In this document: piece by piece, positions 29,187 to 37,076 of the stretch
Layout of the letters: each line of letters begins with the position of its first letter
Position numbering within the stretch: position 1 is the stretch's first letter
Position numbers and translations under genes: made by a program
The notes under the pieces: model-generated
What the model was told of the DNA's origin: nothing
Seen by the model: only the letters and a program-made list of their open reading frames with translations
Database searches by the model: none
Source: Labrys monachus
GTDB taxonomy: Bacteria; Pseudomonadota; Alphaproteobacteria; Rhizobiales; Labraceae
NCBI RefSeq assembly: GCF_030814655.1
Contig: NZ_JAUSVK010000001.1
Coordinates: 2,747,501-2,811,500, forward strand
DNA length: 64,000 nucleotides
Direction: 5' to 3'

Positions 29187-29489
29187 TCAGCCCGGCAATT
29201 TATCGGCCAGCACGGTCGGCTGCCGGATCTGCGGGGCGACGGCGAGGAGTTCTTCCGCGCCCGCCATCAGGGCCGCCGCGACGCGGCCGCCGAGATGGGC
29301 CTCCCGGCCGGCCTCGCTGTCGAAAGCGTCGAAAATGGCGAAGGTATCCTTGTCGAAGCGGACGGCGAACCAGGCGACGGTGTCGGGCTCGGCTTCGACG
29401 AGGCCCTGCGCGCCGGCGAGGAAGGCGGCGACGTCCTCCTCCTTGCCCGGCTTGGCCTTGAGTTCGACATAGAGAGCAAATTTCGTCAT
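29187..29489 (-). CDS. Antibiotic biosynthesis monooxygenase (ABM) domain protein
   Basis: A 100-residue ferredoxin-like alpha/beta protein. The start MTKFALYVELKAKPGKEEDVAAFL and the centre WFAVRFDKDTFAIFDAFDS are typical of the ABM/quinol monooxygenase family (YgiN-like). These dimeric enzymes oxidise quinols or small aromatics without cofactor, though many members are untested. AGGAG precedes the ATG at 29489. It lies 50 bases after the GST gene on the same strand and probably shares its transcript. Confidence 0.83.
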   Translation of the reverse strand: MTKFALYVELKAKPGKEEDVAAFLAGAQGLVEAEPDTVAWFAVRFDKDTFAIFDAFDSEAGREAHLGGRVAAALMAGAEELLAVAPQIRQPTVLADKLPG

Positions 29490-29539
29490 CGATCGATCTC
29501 CTGTGATCCAAGTCCGCGCGCCGGCGGCGCCGGACGGCC

Positions 29540-30247
29540 TCAAGACGCTGCGGCTGGATAGTTGGATGGGAACATGGCCCGCAACGCATCCTCGTCCATC
29601 GTCTGCTTGAAGGTATGGTCCGAACCGACGGCCCGGGCGCGGGCGGCGGCGGGGCGGGCTTCGATCGCCTGCATCAGGCGCTTGAGGTTCGGGAAGGCGG
29701 CCACGGGATCCGCCTCGCCCGGCAGCACGCGGGGCGCACGGTCGAGCCAGCCCCACGCCGACATATCGGCGATCGAATAGTCGTTGCCGAGAATGAAGTC
29801 GCGCCCTTCGAGATGGGTATCGAGCACGTGGTAGTGCCGCTGCACCTCGCGGCGATAGCGGTTCACCGCATAGGGAATCGGCTCGGGCACCGCATGCTGG
29901 AAATGCACGGCCTGGCCGGAATAGGGGCCGATACCCGTCGCGACGAAGAAAAGCCAGGACAGGAGTTCCGGGCGATCGGCCGGCGTGCCGATGAAGCGGC
30001 CCGTCTTCTCGCCAAGATAGAGCAGGATGGCGCCGGAATCGAACACCCGCGCTTCGGTTCCGCCGGGGCCTTCCGTATCGACGATCGCCGGCAGCTTGCC
30101 GTTGGGATTGATCTGCCGGAAGGAAGGCGCATGCTGCTCGCCCTTCCTGGTGTCGACGGGCACCACCTCATAGGGCAGACCGGCTTCTTCCAGGAACAGC
30201 GCGATCTTGAGCGGATTGGGCGTGGGGTGGAAATAGAAACGGATCAA
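29540..30247 (-). CDS. Glutathione S-transferase family protein
   Basis: A 235-residue GST of the YfcG/YghU-like disulfide-reductase type. The thioredoxin-fold N-terminal domain starts MIRFYFHPTPNPLKIALFLEE, with the glutathione-binding NPNGKLPAIVDT near residue 47 and VFDSGAILLYLGEKTGRF. The C-terminal helical domain has GRDFILGNDYSIADM. It is a close paralogue of the GST at 31060, and the TetR gene at 30458 lies between them. It diverges from tetR, so it is a probable target of that regulator. Confidence 0.87.
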   Translation of the reverse strand: MIRFYFHPTPNPLKIALFLEEAGLPYEVVPVDTRKGEQHAPSFRQINPNGKLPAIVDTEGPGGTEARVFDSGAILLYLGEKTGRFIGTPADRPELLSWLFFVATGIGPYSGQAVHFQHAVPEPIPYAVNRYRREVQRHYHVLDTHLEGRDFILGNDYSIADMSAWGWLDRAPRVLPGEADPVAAFPNLKRLMQAIEARPAAARARAVGSDHTFKQTMDEDALRAMFPSNYPAAAS

Positions 30248-30375
30248 CGGGAACTCCTTTGGCCAGCGGCATCGGCGGTTCGATAGGAAACGAGAATCTC
30301 CCTACGAAAGATTGACGACCCAAAAATTCCGCGAGGCTCGAAGCCGTCGTCTTGCCATGGCGCGCCTCCTTGAGT

Positions 30376-30395
30376 TTTAGATCGTTCGCTTTAGA
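30376..30395. promoter_or_regulatory. Candidate operator in gst/tetR divergent promoter
   Basis: The hexamer TTTAGA occurs twice, 14 bases apart (30376-30381 and 30390-30395), in the 210-base gap between the divergent GST and TetR genes. The site is locally AT-rich. Its role as a TetR operator is a guess from position. Confidence 0.3.
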
Positions 30396-30457
30396 ATGAC
30401 GGGGAAACCGAAGGATGGCAACAGCCTCCCTTCGCGGCGCGACTGACAAGGACGTGA

Positions 30458-31063
30458 ATGGCTCGCCCCAGGCAATTCGACGAAACCGCCGTTCTCGACA
30501 GGGCGATGCAGCGTTTCTGGGAGCACGGCTACGAAGCGACCTCGGTGCGCGATCTTGCCGAAGCCATGGGGTTGACCGGCGCCAGCCTCTACAACGCTTT
30601 CGGCGACAAGCGCGCTTTGTATCGGCGGGCCCTCGATTTCTATATCGAGAACAGTTTCGGCGACCGGGTCCGCCGCTTCGAGGGCCGCCTGGCGCCGCGG
30701 CAGGCCATCGGTGCGTTCTTCGACGAGATCGTCGAGCGTTCCTGCGATGCCGGGCGCCGGGGCTGCATGCTCGTCAATTCGGCGCTCGAAGTCGCGCCTC
30801 ACGACCCGGAATTCCAGCATGCGGTTGCCGACGTGCTCATGCGCATCGAGGCCTTCTTCCGGCGCTGCGTCGAGGCGGGCCAGAAGGACGGCACCATCAC
30901 GAGCGCCCAGAGCGCCGAGGATCTCGGCCGCCTCCTGATGGGCGTCCTCCTCGGCATACGCGTCCTCGCCCGCGCGCGGCCCGATCGCGACCTGTTCGAA
31001 GGTCTCCTCCGGCCGGTTTTCTTCCTCCTCGATCTCCCCATGAAAGGAGCGATCCAGCCATGA
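30458..31063 (+). CDS. TetR family transcriptional regulator
   Basis: Regulator of 201 aa. The N-terminal helix-turn-helix is MARPRQFDETAVLDRAMQRF and HGYEATSVRDLAEAMGLTGASLYNAF (residues about 22-47). The C-terminal domain is the TetR_C_33/AcrR-like type with GRRGCMLVNSALE near residue 105. The Cys in this block could sense electrophiles, which would fit control of the two flanking GST genes; this is inference. Its stop overlaps the next GST start by ATGA, so the two are coupled. Confidence 0.87.
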   Translation: MARPRQFDETAVLDRAMQRFWEHGYEATSVRDLAEAMGLTGASLYNAFGDKRALYRRALDFYIENSFGDRVRRFEGRLAPRQAIGAFFDEIVERSCDAGRRGCMLVNSALEVAPHDPEFQHAVADVLMRIEAFFRRCVEAGQKDGTITSAQSAEDLGRLLMGVLLGIRVLARARPDRDLFEGLLRPVFFLLDLPMKGAIQP

Positions 31064-31764
31064 TCGAACTCTATTACTGGCCGACGCCCAACGGGCACAA
31101 GATCACGCTGTTCCTCGAAGAGGCCGGGCTCGACTATCGGATCCATCCGGTGGACATCAGCGCCGGTGACCAGTTCAAGCCCGATTTCCTGGCGTTCTCG
31201 CCGAACAACCGCATGCCGGCGATCATCGACACCGCACCGGCCGACGGCGGCGAGCCGATCAGCGTGTTCGAGTCGGGCGCCATCCTGCTCTATCTCGCCG
31301 AGAAGACCGGCCGGTTCCTGCCGGCCGATGTCAGGGGGCGCAAGACCGTCACCGAATGGCTGTTCTGGCAGATGGGCGGTCTCGGCCCGATGGCCGGGCA
31401 GAATCATCATTTCGGCACCTATGCGCCGGAGAAGCTGCCCTACGCCATCGCGCGCTACGTCAACGAGACCAACCGCCTCTACGGCGTCCTCGACCGCCGG
31501 CTGGCCGGGCGCGCCTTCATCGCCGGTGACGACTATACGATCGCCGACATGGCCGCCTATCCCTGGATCGTGCCGTGGCAGCGCCAGCAGCAGAGGCTGG
31601 AGGATTTTCCCGACCTTCACCACTGGTTCGAAGCCGTCGGCGCCCGCCCGGCGACCATCCGCGCCTATGCCAGGGGCGAGCCCTATCGCAGCCGCCCCAC
31701 CGTCACCGAAGAGGGAAAGAAGATCCTGTTCGGGCAGACGGCGGCGAATGCCGGCCGGCGCTGA
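31060..31764 (+). CDS. Glutathione S-transferase family protein
   Basis: A 234-residue GST of the YfcG/YghU-like type. It starts MIELYYWPTPNGHKITLFLEE, with FSPNNRMPAIIDT near residue 48 and VFESGAILLYLAEKTGRF; the C-terminal domain has GRAFIAGDDYTIADMAAYPW. It is a paralogue of the GST at 29540. The start overlaps the tetR stop by four bases (ATGA), so regulator and enzyme are co-translated. A role in glutathione-dependent detoxification or disulfide reduction is likely; the substrate is unknown. Confidence 0.87.
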   Translation: MIELYYWPTPNGHKITLFLEEAGLDYRIHPVDISAGDQFKPDFLAFSPNNRMPAIIDTAPADGGEPISVFESGAILLYLAEKTGRFLPADVRGRKTVTEWLFWQMGGLGPMAGQNHHFGTYAPEKLPYAIARYVNETNRLYGVLDRRLAGRAFIAGDDYTIADMAAYPWIVPWQRQQQRLEDFPDLHHWFEAVGARPATIRAYARGEPYRSRPTVTEEGKKILFGQTAANAGRR

Positions 31765-31816
31765 GCCGATGCAAGCCGCCGCCCGCGAGGGATTCATCGC
31801 CGGCCGACACGGCGCC

Positions 31817-32683
31817 TCATGCCGCCGCGCGCCGGCGGGCCGCGTCGAGCAGGACTTGCGCCGCCTCGGCCTCGCGGCGCAGCACCGGCCATTGCGGAAC
31901 GTCGTTGTCCCATTCGACCAGGCTCGCCACCGGGCCCGTCCTCGCCAGCAATGCCTCGTAGAGGGCCCAGACGGGGTCCTTCACCGGCGTATCGTGCGAA
32001 TCGATCAGCAGCGGCGCCCCGATGTCGTCGACCGTCTCGGAATGCCCGCTGAGATGGATCTCGCGCACGGCCCCGACGGGAAAGGCGGCGAGATAGCTGC
32101 GCGGATCCTGCCCGTGATTGGTCGAAGCCACGAAGACGTTGTTGACGTCGAGAAGCAGGCCGCAGCCGGTGCGGCGCACGATCTCGGCGAGGAATTCCGT
32201 CTCGGGAATGGTGCTCTCCTCGAACAGGAGATAGGTAGCGGGATTTTCGAGCAGCATCTGCCGCCCGAGGCAGTCCTGGACCTCGTCGATATGCGCGGCG
32301 ATGTGCCGGAGGGTCTGCGCCGTATAGGGCAGGGGCAGGAGGTCGTTGAGGAAGACGGTGTCATGGCTCGACCAGGCCAGATGCTCGGAAAAGCTCTCCG
32401 GCTCGTAGCGGGCGCACAGCGTCTTCAGCCGGGCGAGGTGGTCGCGGTCGAGCGGCTGCGTCGAGCCGATCGACAGGCCGACGCCGTGGATGGAGAGGGC
32501 GTAGTCCTCGCGCAGGCGCCCGAGCTGGGCATGGGGCGGCCCGCCGGCACCCATATAGTTCTCGGCATGCACCTCGAAGAAGCCGATCGGCTGCGGCCCG
32601 GCATTGATCGCGTGGAAATGCTCTGGCTTGAAGCCGACGCCGGCGCGGCGGGGGAGCTGTGAAGGTTTCTGGGACGGTTTCAT
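31817..32683 (-). CDS. bufB: DUF692/MNIO family enzyme, bufferin maturase BufB-like
   Basis: A 288-residue TIM-barrel protein of the DUF692 (multinuclear non-heme iron-dependent oxidative, MNIO) family, related to MbnB. The metal-ligand blocks are all visible: [68 protein letters not shown] and [10 protein letters not shown]. Family members modify cysteines of short precursor peptides, giving thiooxazole-type rings in bufferins. It lies downstream of two DUF2282 precursor genes on the same strand. The usual DUF2063 partner (BufC) is not found beside it. Confidence 0.88.
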   Translation of the reverse strand: MKPSQKPSQLPRRAGVGFKPEHFHAINAGPQPIGFFEVHAENYMGAGGPPHAQLGRLREDYALSIHGVGLSIGSTQPLDRDHLARLKTLCARYEPESFSEHLAWSSHDTVFLNDLLPLPYTAQTLRHIAAHIDEVQDCLGRQMLLENPATYLLFEESTIPETEFLAEIVRRTGCGLLLDVNNVFVASTNHGQDPRSYLAAFPVGAVREIHLSGHSETVDDIGAPLLIDSHDTPVKDPVWALYEALLARTGPVASLVEWDNDVPQWPVLRREAEAAQVLLDAARRRAAA

Positions 32684-32754
32684 GGTGGACCTTTCGGGAT
32701 CGCCGGAAAGGCGGCGCGGCATCGCCGCCGCACCGCCTGCTTGTCGTCGGCCCC

Positions 32755-33036
32755 TCAGGCCGGGGCCTTGCCCTGGGTCAGGGAGCCGTGGCCGTTCGGC
32801 GTCGTGATCGAGGTGCAGGTACCGGCCGGCACCAGCTTCCAGGAATTTTCCTGGTAGTCGATGCGGGAGGTGCCGGCACAGCTCGTGCCCGGGCCGGCGG
32901 CACAGTCGTTCTGTCCCTTGAGGGCAACGCCGTAGCACTTTTCCTTGCCGGCGGCCTGGGCCGGGGATGCGGCGCCCAGCAAGGCGAGGGCGGTGGCGAG
33001 AGAAGCCGCGAAGGCGACGGCCGGGACACGGGTCAT
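32755..33036 (-). CDS. bufA1: DUF2282 bufferin precursor, second copy
   Basis: A 93-residue exported precursor. Residues 1-28 are a signal peptide ending SPAQA. The mature part has four cysteines, Cys34, Cys45, Cys53 and Cys74, in the DUF2282 pattern [18 protein letters not shown], then [10 protein letters not shown] and VPAGTC. Family knowledge: DUF2282 proteins are BufA1 bufferins, long RiPP precursors whose core cysteines are modified by BufB and which bind copper in the periplasm. The ATG at 33036 with GGAG upstream is preferred over a start five codons earlier. It is 42 bases downstream of the first copy. Confidence 0.88.
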   Translation of the reverse strand: MTRVPAVAFAASLATALALLGAASPAQAAGKEKCYGVALKGQNDCAAGPGTSCAGTSRIDYQENSWKLVPAGTCTSITTPNGHGSLTQGKAPA

Positions 33037-33078
33037 GATCAGCTCCAACAAGGGGTAAATCGGTCGGCCGAGCCTGAA

Positions 33079-33354
33079 TCAGGCCTTGCCGGGCATCAGC
33101 ATGCCATGGCCATGCGGCGTCTTGATCGTCTTGCAGGTGCCGGCCGGGACGAGCTTGAAGGACTGCTTGTCGTAGCTGATGGTCGAATGGCCGGCGCAGT
33201 CGTGCGAGCCGGCGGCACAGTCGTTCTGTCCCTTGAGGGCGACGCCGTAGCACTTCTCCTTGTCGGCGGCCTGCGCCGCGACGGGGGCGACGGCCGCAGC
33301 CAGGGCGGAAACGAGCGAGGCAGCCAGGGTGACGGTAACGAGGCGACGGTCCAT
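33079..33354 (-). CDS. bufA1: DUF2282 bufferin precursor, first copy
   Basis: A 91-residue exported precursor; the signal peptide ends VAAQA at about residue 29. Mature cysteines are Cys35, Cys46, Cys53 and Cys74, with the same [18 protein letters not shown] block as the second copy, then [13 protein letters not shown] and [16 protein letters not shown]. The extra histidines (His51, His56, His81, His83) are not all in the second copy. It is the first gene behind a SigF-like promoter at 33404-33429 and has GGAGAGA before the ATG. Expected to be modified by the DUF692 enzyme. Confidence 0.89.
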   Translation of the reverse strand: MDRRLVTVTLAASLVSALAAAVAPVAAQAADKEKCYGVALKGQNDCAAGSHDCAGHSTISYDKQSFKLVPAGTCKTIKTPHGHGMLMPGKA

Positions 33355-33403
33355 GATGATCTCTCCGTGAAAGGGCGAGCCGTCATCGGCTCGCGACGAC
33401 GTC

Positions 33404-33429
33404 TACGGCGGGCGGCGGGCGGATATTAC
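33404..33429 (-). promoter_or_regulatory. SigF-type ECF promoter for the bufferin operon
   Basis: On the minus strand, GTAATA (33424-33429), a 16-base spacer and CGTA (33404-33407). The -10 ends 49 bases before the first precursor ATG. The pattern equals the one before the sigma-factor gene (33488-33513) and resembles the Caulobacter SigF consensus that I remember as GTAACC-N16-CGAA. Confidence 0.65.
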
Positions 33430-33487
33430 AGGCGGCCCCGCAAATATTCGGCCGGCGCCTACACAATCGAAAATGGGCGGACTATGC

Positions 33488-33513
33488 GTAACGAAGCCGG
33501 GACCCGGATCGTA
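33488..33513 (+). promoter_or_regulatory. SigF-type ECF promoter for sigF-nrsF
   Basis: GTAACG (33488-33493), a 16-base spacer and CGTA (33510-33513), 14 bases before the GTG start of the sigma factor. Matches the -35/-10 pattern at 33404-33429 on the other strand, which implies autoregulation and shared control. Confidence 0.68.
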
Positions 33514-33526
33514 GAAAGGACAGCGC

Positions 33527-34084
33527 GTGCATAGCCGTTCGCGCGAAGAGGAGTGGGCGATATGGATGCGGGCCGCGATCGCCGGCGATGCCGGGGCCTA
33601 TCGGCGTTTCCTGGAAGCGGTGACGCCGCGTGTGCGGGCGATGGCGCGCCGGCGCTGCGAGCAGTTCGGCGCATCGGCGGGCGATTGGGAGGATGTGGTG
33701 CAGGAAGTGCTGCTCACCATCCACCTCAAGCGCGGCACCTGGGACCAGACCCGTCCGATCGGTCCGTGGATCTCCACCATCGTGCGCAACAAGCTGATCG
33801 ATTCGCTGCGCCGCCGCGGCCGCCGGGTCATGGTGCCGATCGAGGACGTCGTCGACACCCTGGAAGCGGAAGCGCCGGCGGACAGCCTCGATCCGCGCGA
33901 CCTCGATCGCATGCTCGGCCACCTGAAGGACCAGCAGCGCATGATCGTGAAATCGATCTCGGTCGAGGGTTCCAGCATCCGCGAGACGGCGGATCGGCTG
34001 CGGATGACGGAAGGAGCCGTGCGCGTGGCGCTGCACCGGGCCCTCAAGGCGCTCGCCGCCTTCTATCGGAGTGATGCGGGGTGA
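33527..34084 (+). CDS. sigF: ECF sigma factor, SigF-like
   Basis: An extracytoplasmic-function sigma factor of 185 aa. Region 2 has DWEDVVQEVLLTIHLKRGTWD followed by IRNKLIDSLRRR-like text (TIVRNKLIDSLRRRGRR, residues about 85-101), and region 4 has SSIRETADRLRMTEGAVRVALHRALKAL (near the C-terminus). The GTG at 33527 has AAAGGA 7 bases upstream. It is followed by a four-base overlapping nrsF gene. In Caulobacter, SigF-NrsF governs a metal and oxidative stress regulon that includes DUF2282 and DUF692 genes, matching the divergent operon here. Confidence 0.88.
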   Translation: MHSRSREEEWAIWMRAAIAGDAGAYRRFLEAVTPRVRAMARRRCEQFGASAGDWEDVVQEVLLTIHLKRGTWDQTRPIGPWISTIVRNKLIDSLRRRGRRVMVPIEDVVDTLEAEAPADSLDPRDLDRMLGHLKDQQRMIVKSISVEGSSIRETADRLRMTEGAVRVALHRALKALAAFYRSDAG

Positions 34085-34716
34085 AGACGGACGATCTCAT
34101 CAAGGCCCTCGCCGAGGACACGACGGTGCGGTGGCGATTCGGCAGCATCCTCGCTGGCGCGACGGTGGTCGGCGCCCTGGTCGCGGCGGCGATCTTCTTC
34201 GCTGGCATCGGCTTTCGGCCGGATATCGCCCATGCGGTGGAAACCGCGCGCTTCCTGTTCAAATTCGTGGTGACGCTGGCGCTGGCGATCGCCGCGATCG
34301 GCCTCGTCGCGCGGATCGGCCGGCCGGGTGTCCCGGCCGGTCGCTGGGGCCCGGCGCTCGCCGTCGCACCGGTCCTGCTCGGCGTCGCGGTGATCGCCGA
34401 GCTTGCGGTCATGCCGCCCTCGACGTGGGAGGCGCGCTGGATCGGCACGAACGCGCCCTATTGCCTGAGCCTGATTCCGCTGATGGCCGCCGGGCCGCTG
34501 GCCTGCATGCTCTTCGTGCTGCGCCAGGGCGCGCCGCAGAGGCCGGGGCTGAGCGGCGCCGTCGCGGGACTTGCCGCCAGCGGCATCGCAGCTACCCTCT
34601 ATGCCTCTCACTGCCCGGACGACAGCCCGCTCTTCGTCGCCACCTGGTATCCGATCGCGACCGGGATCGTGGTGCTGGCCGGATATCTGCTCGGCCGCCG
34701 CCTGCTGAGGTGGTGA
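34081..34716 (+). CDS. nrsF: NrsF-type anti-sigma factor (DUF1109)
   Basis: A 211-residue inner-membrane protein with about six membrane segments, DUF1109 family. The start MKTDDLIKALAEDT is typical. Cys128 (NAPYCLSLIPL) and Cys178 (YASHCPDDSPLF) look like the two conserved cysteines that family members need to release SigF under stress. The GTG start overlaps the sigma-factor stop (GTGA). The protein should hold the sigma factor at the membrane until metal or oxidative stress. Confidence 0.87.
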   Translation: MKTDDLIKALAEDTTVRWRFGSILAGATVVGALVAAAIFFAGIGFRPDIAHAVETARFLFKFVVTLALAIAAIGLVARIGRPGVPAGRWGPALAVAPVLLGVAVIAELAVMPPSTWEARWIGTNAPYCLSLIPLMAAGPLACMLFVLRQGAPQRPGLSGAVAGLAASGIAATLYASHCPDDSPLFVATWYPIATGIVVLAGYLLGRRLLRW

Positions 34717-34821
34717 GGGCCCCTCGGCAGGGGGCGGGCATGCGAAAATATCGTGTGCCAGGGAATAGAGCTGGCATTGGCGACGTCTCCCGGCATAGCG
34801 CCGCATGATCCGGACCTGCCG

Positions 34822-35367
34822 ATGCCCGACTGCCTCTCCCGTACCGGACGCCTCCGGAACCCGACGTCGCCGCCATGCCGGCGGTGGACGCGTCTCCTGT
34901 TTGCCGCCCTCGCTGCCCTCACCGTGAATTTCGCCCTCCTGGCCCTGTGGGACCGGCTCGGTATCGTCACGGCGCATGGCGGGTTCCAGAGGCTGGTCAA
35001 GCTGTGGCTGGCGAAGCCGGCGGGTTGGAGCGGCATCGGTCGGATCTGGGCCGCATCGTCCCTTCCGGCGCCGGATACACCCGTTTTCATGGCGGGCTTC
35101 AAGGTCCTTGTCGGGCTGGGAATGGCACTCGCCTACGGCCTCACCGTTCCTTTCGTCAGGGCGGTCTGGTGGGCGAAGGCGCTGGGCTGGGCGTTGCTGG
35201 TGTGGCTGGTCAATGCCGGCGTGGTGCTGCCGCTCCTCGGCGAAGGCTTCGCCGGCGCGGAGGGACTGGCGCCGGCCGGCATCGCGGCCTTCGCGGTCGC
35301 CCACACCGCCTTCTATCTCGTGCTGGGCGGCCTGCTCCAGGCCTTGGGCGAAGGCGGTGGTCGCTGA
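34822..35367 (+). CDS. Putative membrane protein, unknown function
   Basis: A 181-residue protein with about four predicted membrane segments (LLFAALAALTVNFALLALW; FMAGFKVLVGLGMALAYGL; ALGWALLVWLVNAGVVLPLL; IAAFAVAHTAFYLVLGGLL). I do not recognise the family. A GTG at 34753 would give an N-terminal extension of 23 residues; the ATG at 34822 is used. It follows nrsF by 105 bases on the same strand and could be part of the SigF regulon, but there is no matching promoter that I can see in front of it. Confidence 0.62.
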   Translation: MPDCLSRTGRLRNPTSPPCRRWTRLLFAALAALTVNFALLALWDRLGIVTAHGGFQRLVKLWLAKPAGWSGIGRIWAASSLPAPDTPVFMAGFKVLVGLGMALAYGLTVPFVRAVWWAKALGWALLVWLVNAGVVLPLLGEGFAGAEGLAPAGIAAFAVAHTAFYLVLGGLLQALGEGGGR

Positions 35368-35575
35368 TCCCTTCCGCGGCGCGGGCCGACGCTTGACAAT
35401 TCCCGCCGATGGGCTCCAAACTCGTTAGTATGCGAATGAATATGCCGCAGCTTTGAGCTTGCTCCGCCGATCGCAAGGTGGGAGTTCTGTTCGGGATTTG
35501 CATGTTCATGCGCATAGACGACGCGCCATAGCTCAAAAAATCCTCGACCCAACCTATCCAGAGCGGGAGAACTCC
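35368..35575 (+). promoter_or_regulatory. Upstream region of the livK gene
   Basis: This 208-base region contains TTGACA at 35393-35398, but no acceptable -10 at 16-18 bases. It is locally A+T-richer toward the livK start. I see no hairpin or operator. Confidence 0.3.
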
Positions 35576-36781
35576 ATGCGCATCCTATCTCGTCTCGCGG
35601 TCGCCGCCGTGATGGCGTCGACGCTGTTCGCCGGCGGGGCGTCCTTCGCCGCCGACACCATCAAGATCGGCGAGATCAACAGCTATTCGGGCCTGCCGGC
35701 CTTCACCGAGCCTTACCGCAAGGGCTGGCAGCTGGCGCTCGAACAGATCAACGCGGCGGGCGGCGTCGGGGGCAAGCAGCTCGAGGTGATCTCCAAGGAT
35801 GACGGCGGCAAGCCGGCGACGGCGATCAGCGCGGCCGGGGAACTGACCGCGAGCGACGGCGCCGTGATGCTGATGGGGACGTTCTTCTCCAATGTCGGCC
35901 TCGCCGTCTCCGACTTCGCCAAGCAGAAGAAGGTGATGTTCCTGGCGGCCGAGCCGCTGACGGATGCCATCACCTGGTCCAAGGGCAATGCCGAGACGTT
36001 CCGCCTGCGCCCCTCCAACTACATGCAGGCGGCCATGCTGGCCGAGGAAGCCGCCAAGCTGCCGGCCAAGCGCTGGGCGACCGTCGCGCCGAACTACGAA
36101 TACGGCCAATCGGCCGTCGCCGTGTTCAAGCAGCTCCTGAGCGCCAAGCGGCCCGACATCGAATGGGTGGGCGAGCAATGGCCGACCCAGGGCAAGATCG
36201 ACGCCGGTCCGGTGGTCGAGGCGCTGCTCGCCGACAAGCCGGACGCCATCCTCAACGTCACCTTCGGCGGCGACCTCGTGAAGTTCGTCCGCGAGGGCAC
36301 GACGCGCGGCCTGTTCAAGGATCGCTCGATCGTGAGCTTCCTCACCGGCGAGCCGGAATATCTGGCGCCGCTCAAGGACGAGGCGCCGACCGGCTGGATC
36401 GTCACCGGCTATCCCTGGTACGCCATCCATACGCCCGAGCACGACGCCTTCCTCAAGGCCTACCAGGCCAAATACAACGATTCCCCGCGCCTCGGCTCGA
36501 TCGTCGGCTACGTCACCATGAAGGCCGCCGCCGCCATCCTCGCCAAGGCCGGCTCGACCGACACCGACGCGCTGATCAAGGCGGCCGAAGGCCTGCCGCT
36601 CGACACCCCGTTCGGACCGATCGAGTTCCGGGCCATCGACCACCAGTCGACCATGGGCGCCTTCGTCGGCACCACCGCGGTCAAGGACGGCAGCGGCGTG
36701 ATGACCGACTTCGTCTATCGCAACGGCAAGGACTATCTGCCCGACGATGCCACCGTGAAGGGCCTGCGCAAGGCCCCGTGA
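35576..36781 (+). CDS. livK: Branched-chain amino acid type ABC substrate-binding protein
   Basis: Periplasmic binding protein of 401 aa. Signal peptide residues 1-25 (ending ASFA). The peripla_BP_6 fold is shown by IKIGEINSYSGLPAFTEPYRKGW at about 29-51, LEVISKDDGGKPATA, and the hinge/ligand segment WATVAPNYEYGQSAVAVFK. GGGAGA precedes the ATG at 35576. It is separated from the fused permease gene by a 295-base gap carrying a repeat. Substrate could be branched-chain amino acids, amides or aromatic acids; I cannot decide. Confidence 0.85.
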   Translation: MRILSRLAVAAVMASTLFAGGASFAADTIKIGEINSYSGLPAFTEPYRKGWQLALEQINAAGGVGGKQLEVISKDDGGKPATAISAAGELTASDGAVMLMGTFFSNVGLAVSDFAKQKKVMFLAAEPLTDAITWSKGNAETFRLRPSNYMQAAMLAEEAAKLPAKRWATVAPNYEYGQSAVAVFKQLLSAKRPDIEWVGEQWPTQGKIDAGPVVEALLADKPDAILNVTFGGDLVKFVREGTTRGLFKDRSIVSFLTGEPEYLAPLKDEAPTGWIVTGYPWYAIHTPEHDAFLKAYQAKYNDSPRLGSIVGYVTMKAAAAILAKAGSTDTDALIKAAEGLPLDTPFGPIEFRAIDHQSTMGAFVGTTAVKDGSGVMTDFVYRNGKDYLPDDATVKGLRKAP

Positions 36782-36832
36782 GGGAGGAGGCACCCTATCG
36801 CCGAAGGTGGCGCAGCCTCTCGCCTCCATCCT

Positions 36833-36948
36833 CTCCCCGCAGGCGGGGCGGGGGGCTTCGGTGTCGCGAAAGCCCTGAAAGGTCTCCATCTCGAACCCCG
36901 GAGATCGACACACGTTGCCCGCCTCCCCTTCGCCCCGCCTGCGGGGAG
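36833..36948. repeat. Inverted repeat element between livK and livHM
   Basis: A perfect 18-bp inverted repeat (36833-36850 with 36931-36948), each arm itself a palindrome of CCCCGC-AG-GCGGGG type. The outer flanks (CCATCCT and its complement) extend the match with a small gap. Elements of this build are widespread between genes of Hyphomicrobiales. It lies inside an ABC-transporter operon and could act as a processing or attenuation hairpin, giving more binding protein than permease. Confidence 0.7.
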
Positions 36949-37076
36949 AAGGGGAGGATGAGGGGCGGCGCAATCCGTCAAGTGCAAGCGAAGACGTCCG
37001 TTTGCATGGGATATTCCCCTTAGCCCGCCATGTCTTAGCCCGCCATGTCCGCAACCCAGCATTCCCAGAGGCCCTC

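Noticed and set aside
35393-35421. TTGACA before livK as a complete promoter
   Set aside because: The hexamer is perfect, but no -10-like sequence lies 16-18 bases downstream (CCAAAC at 17).
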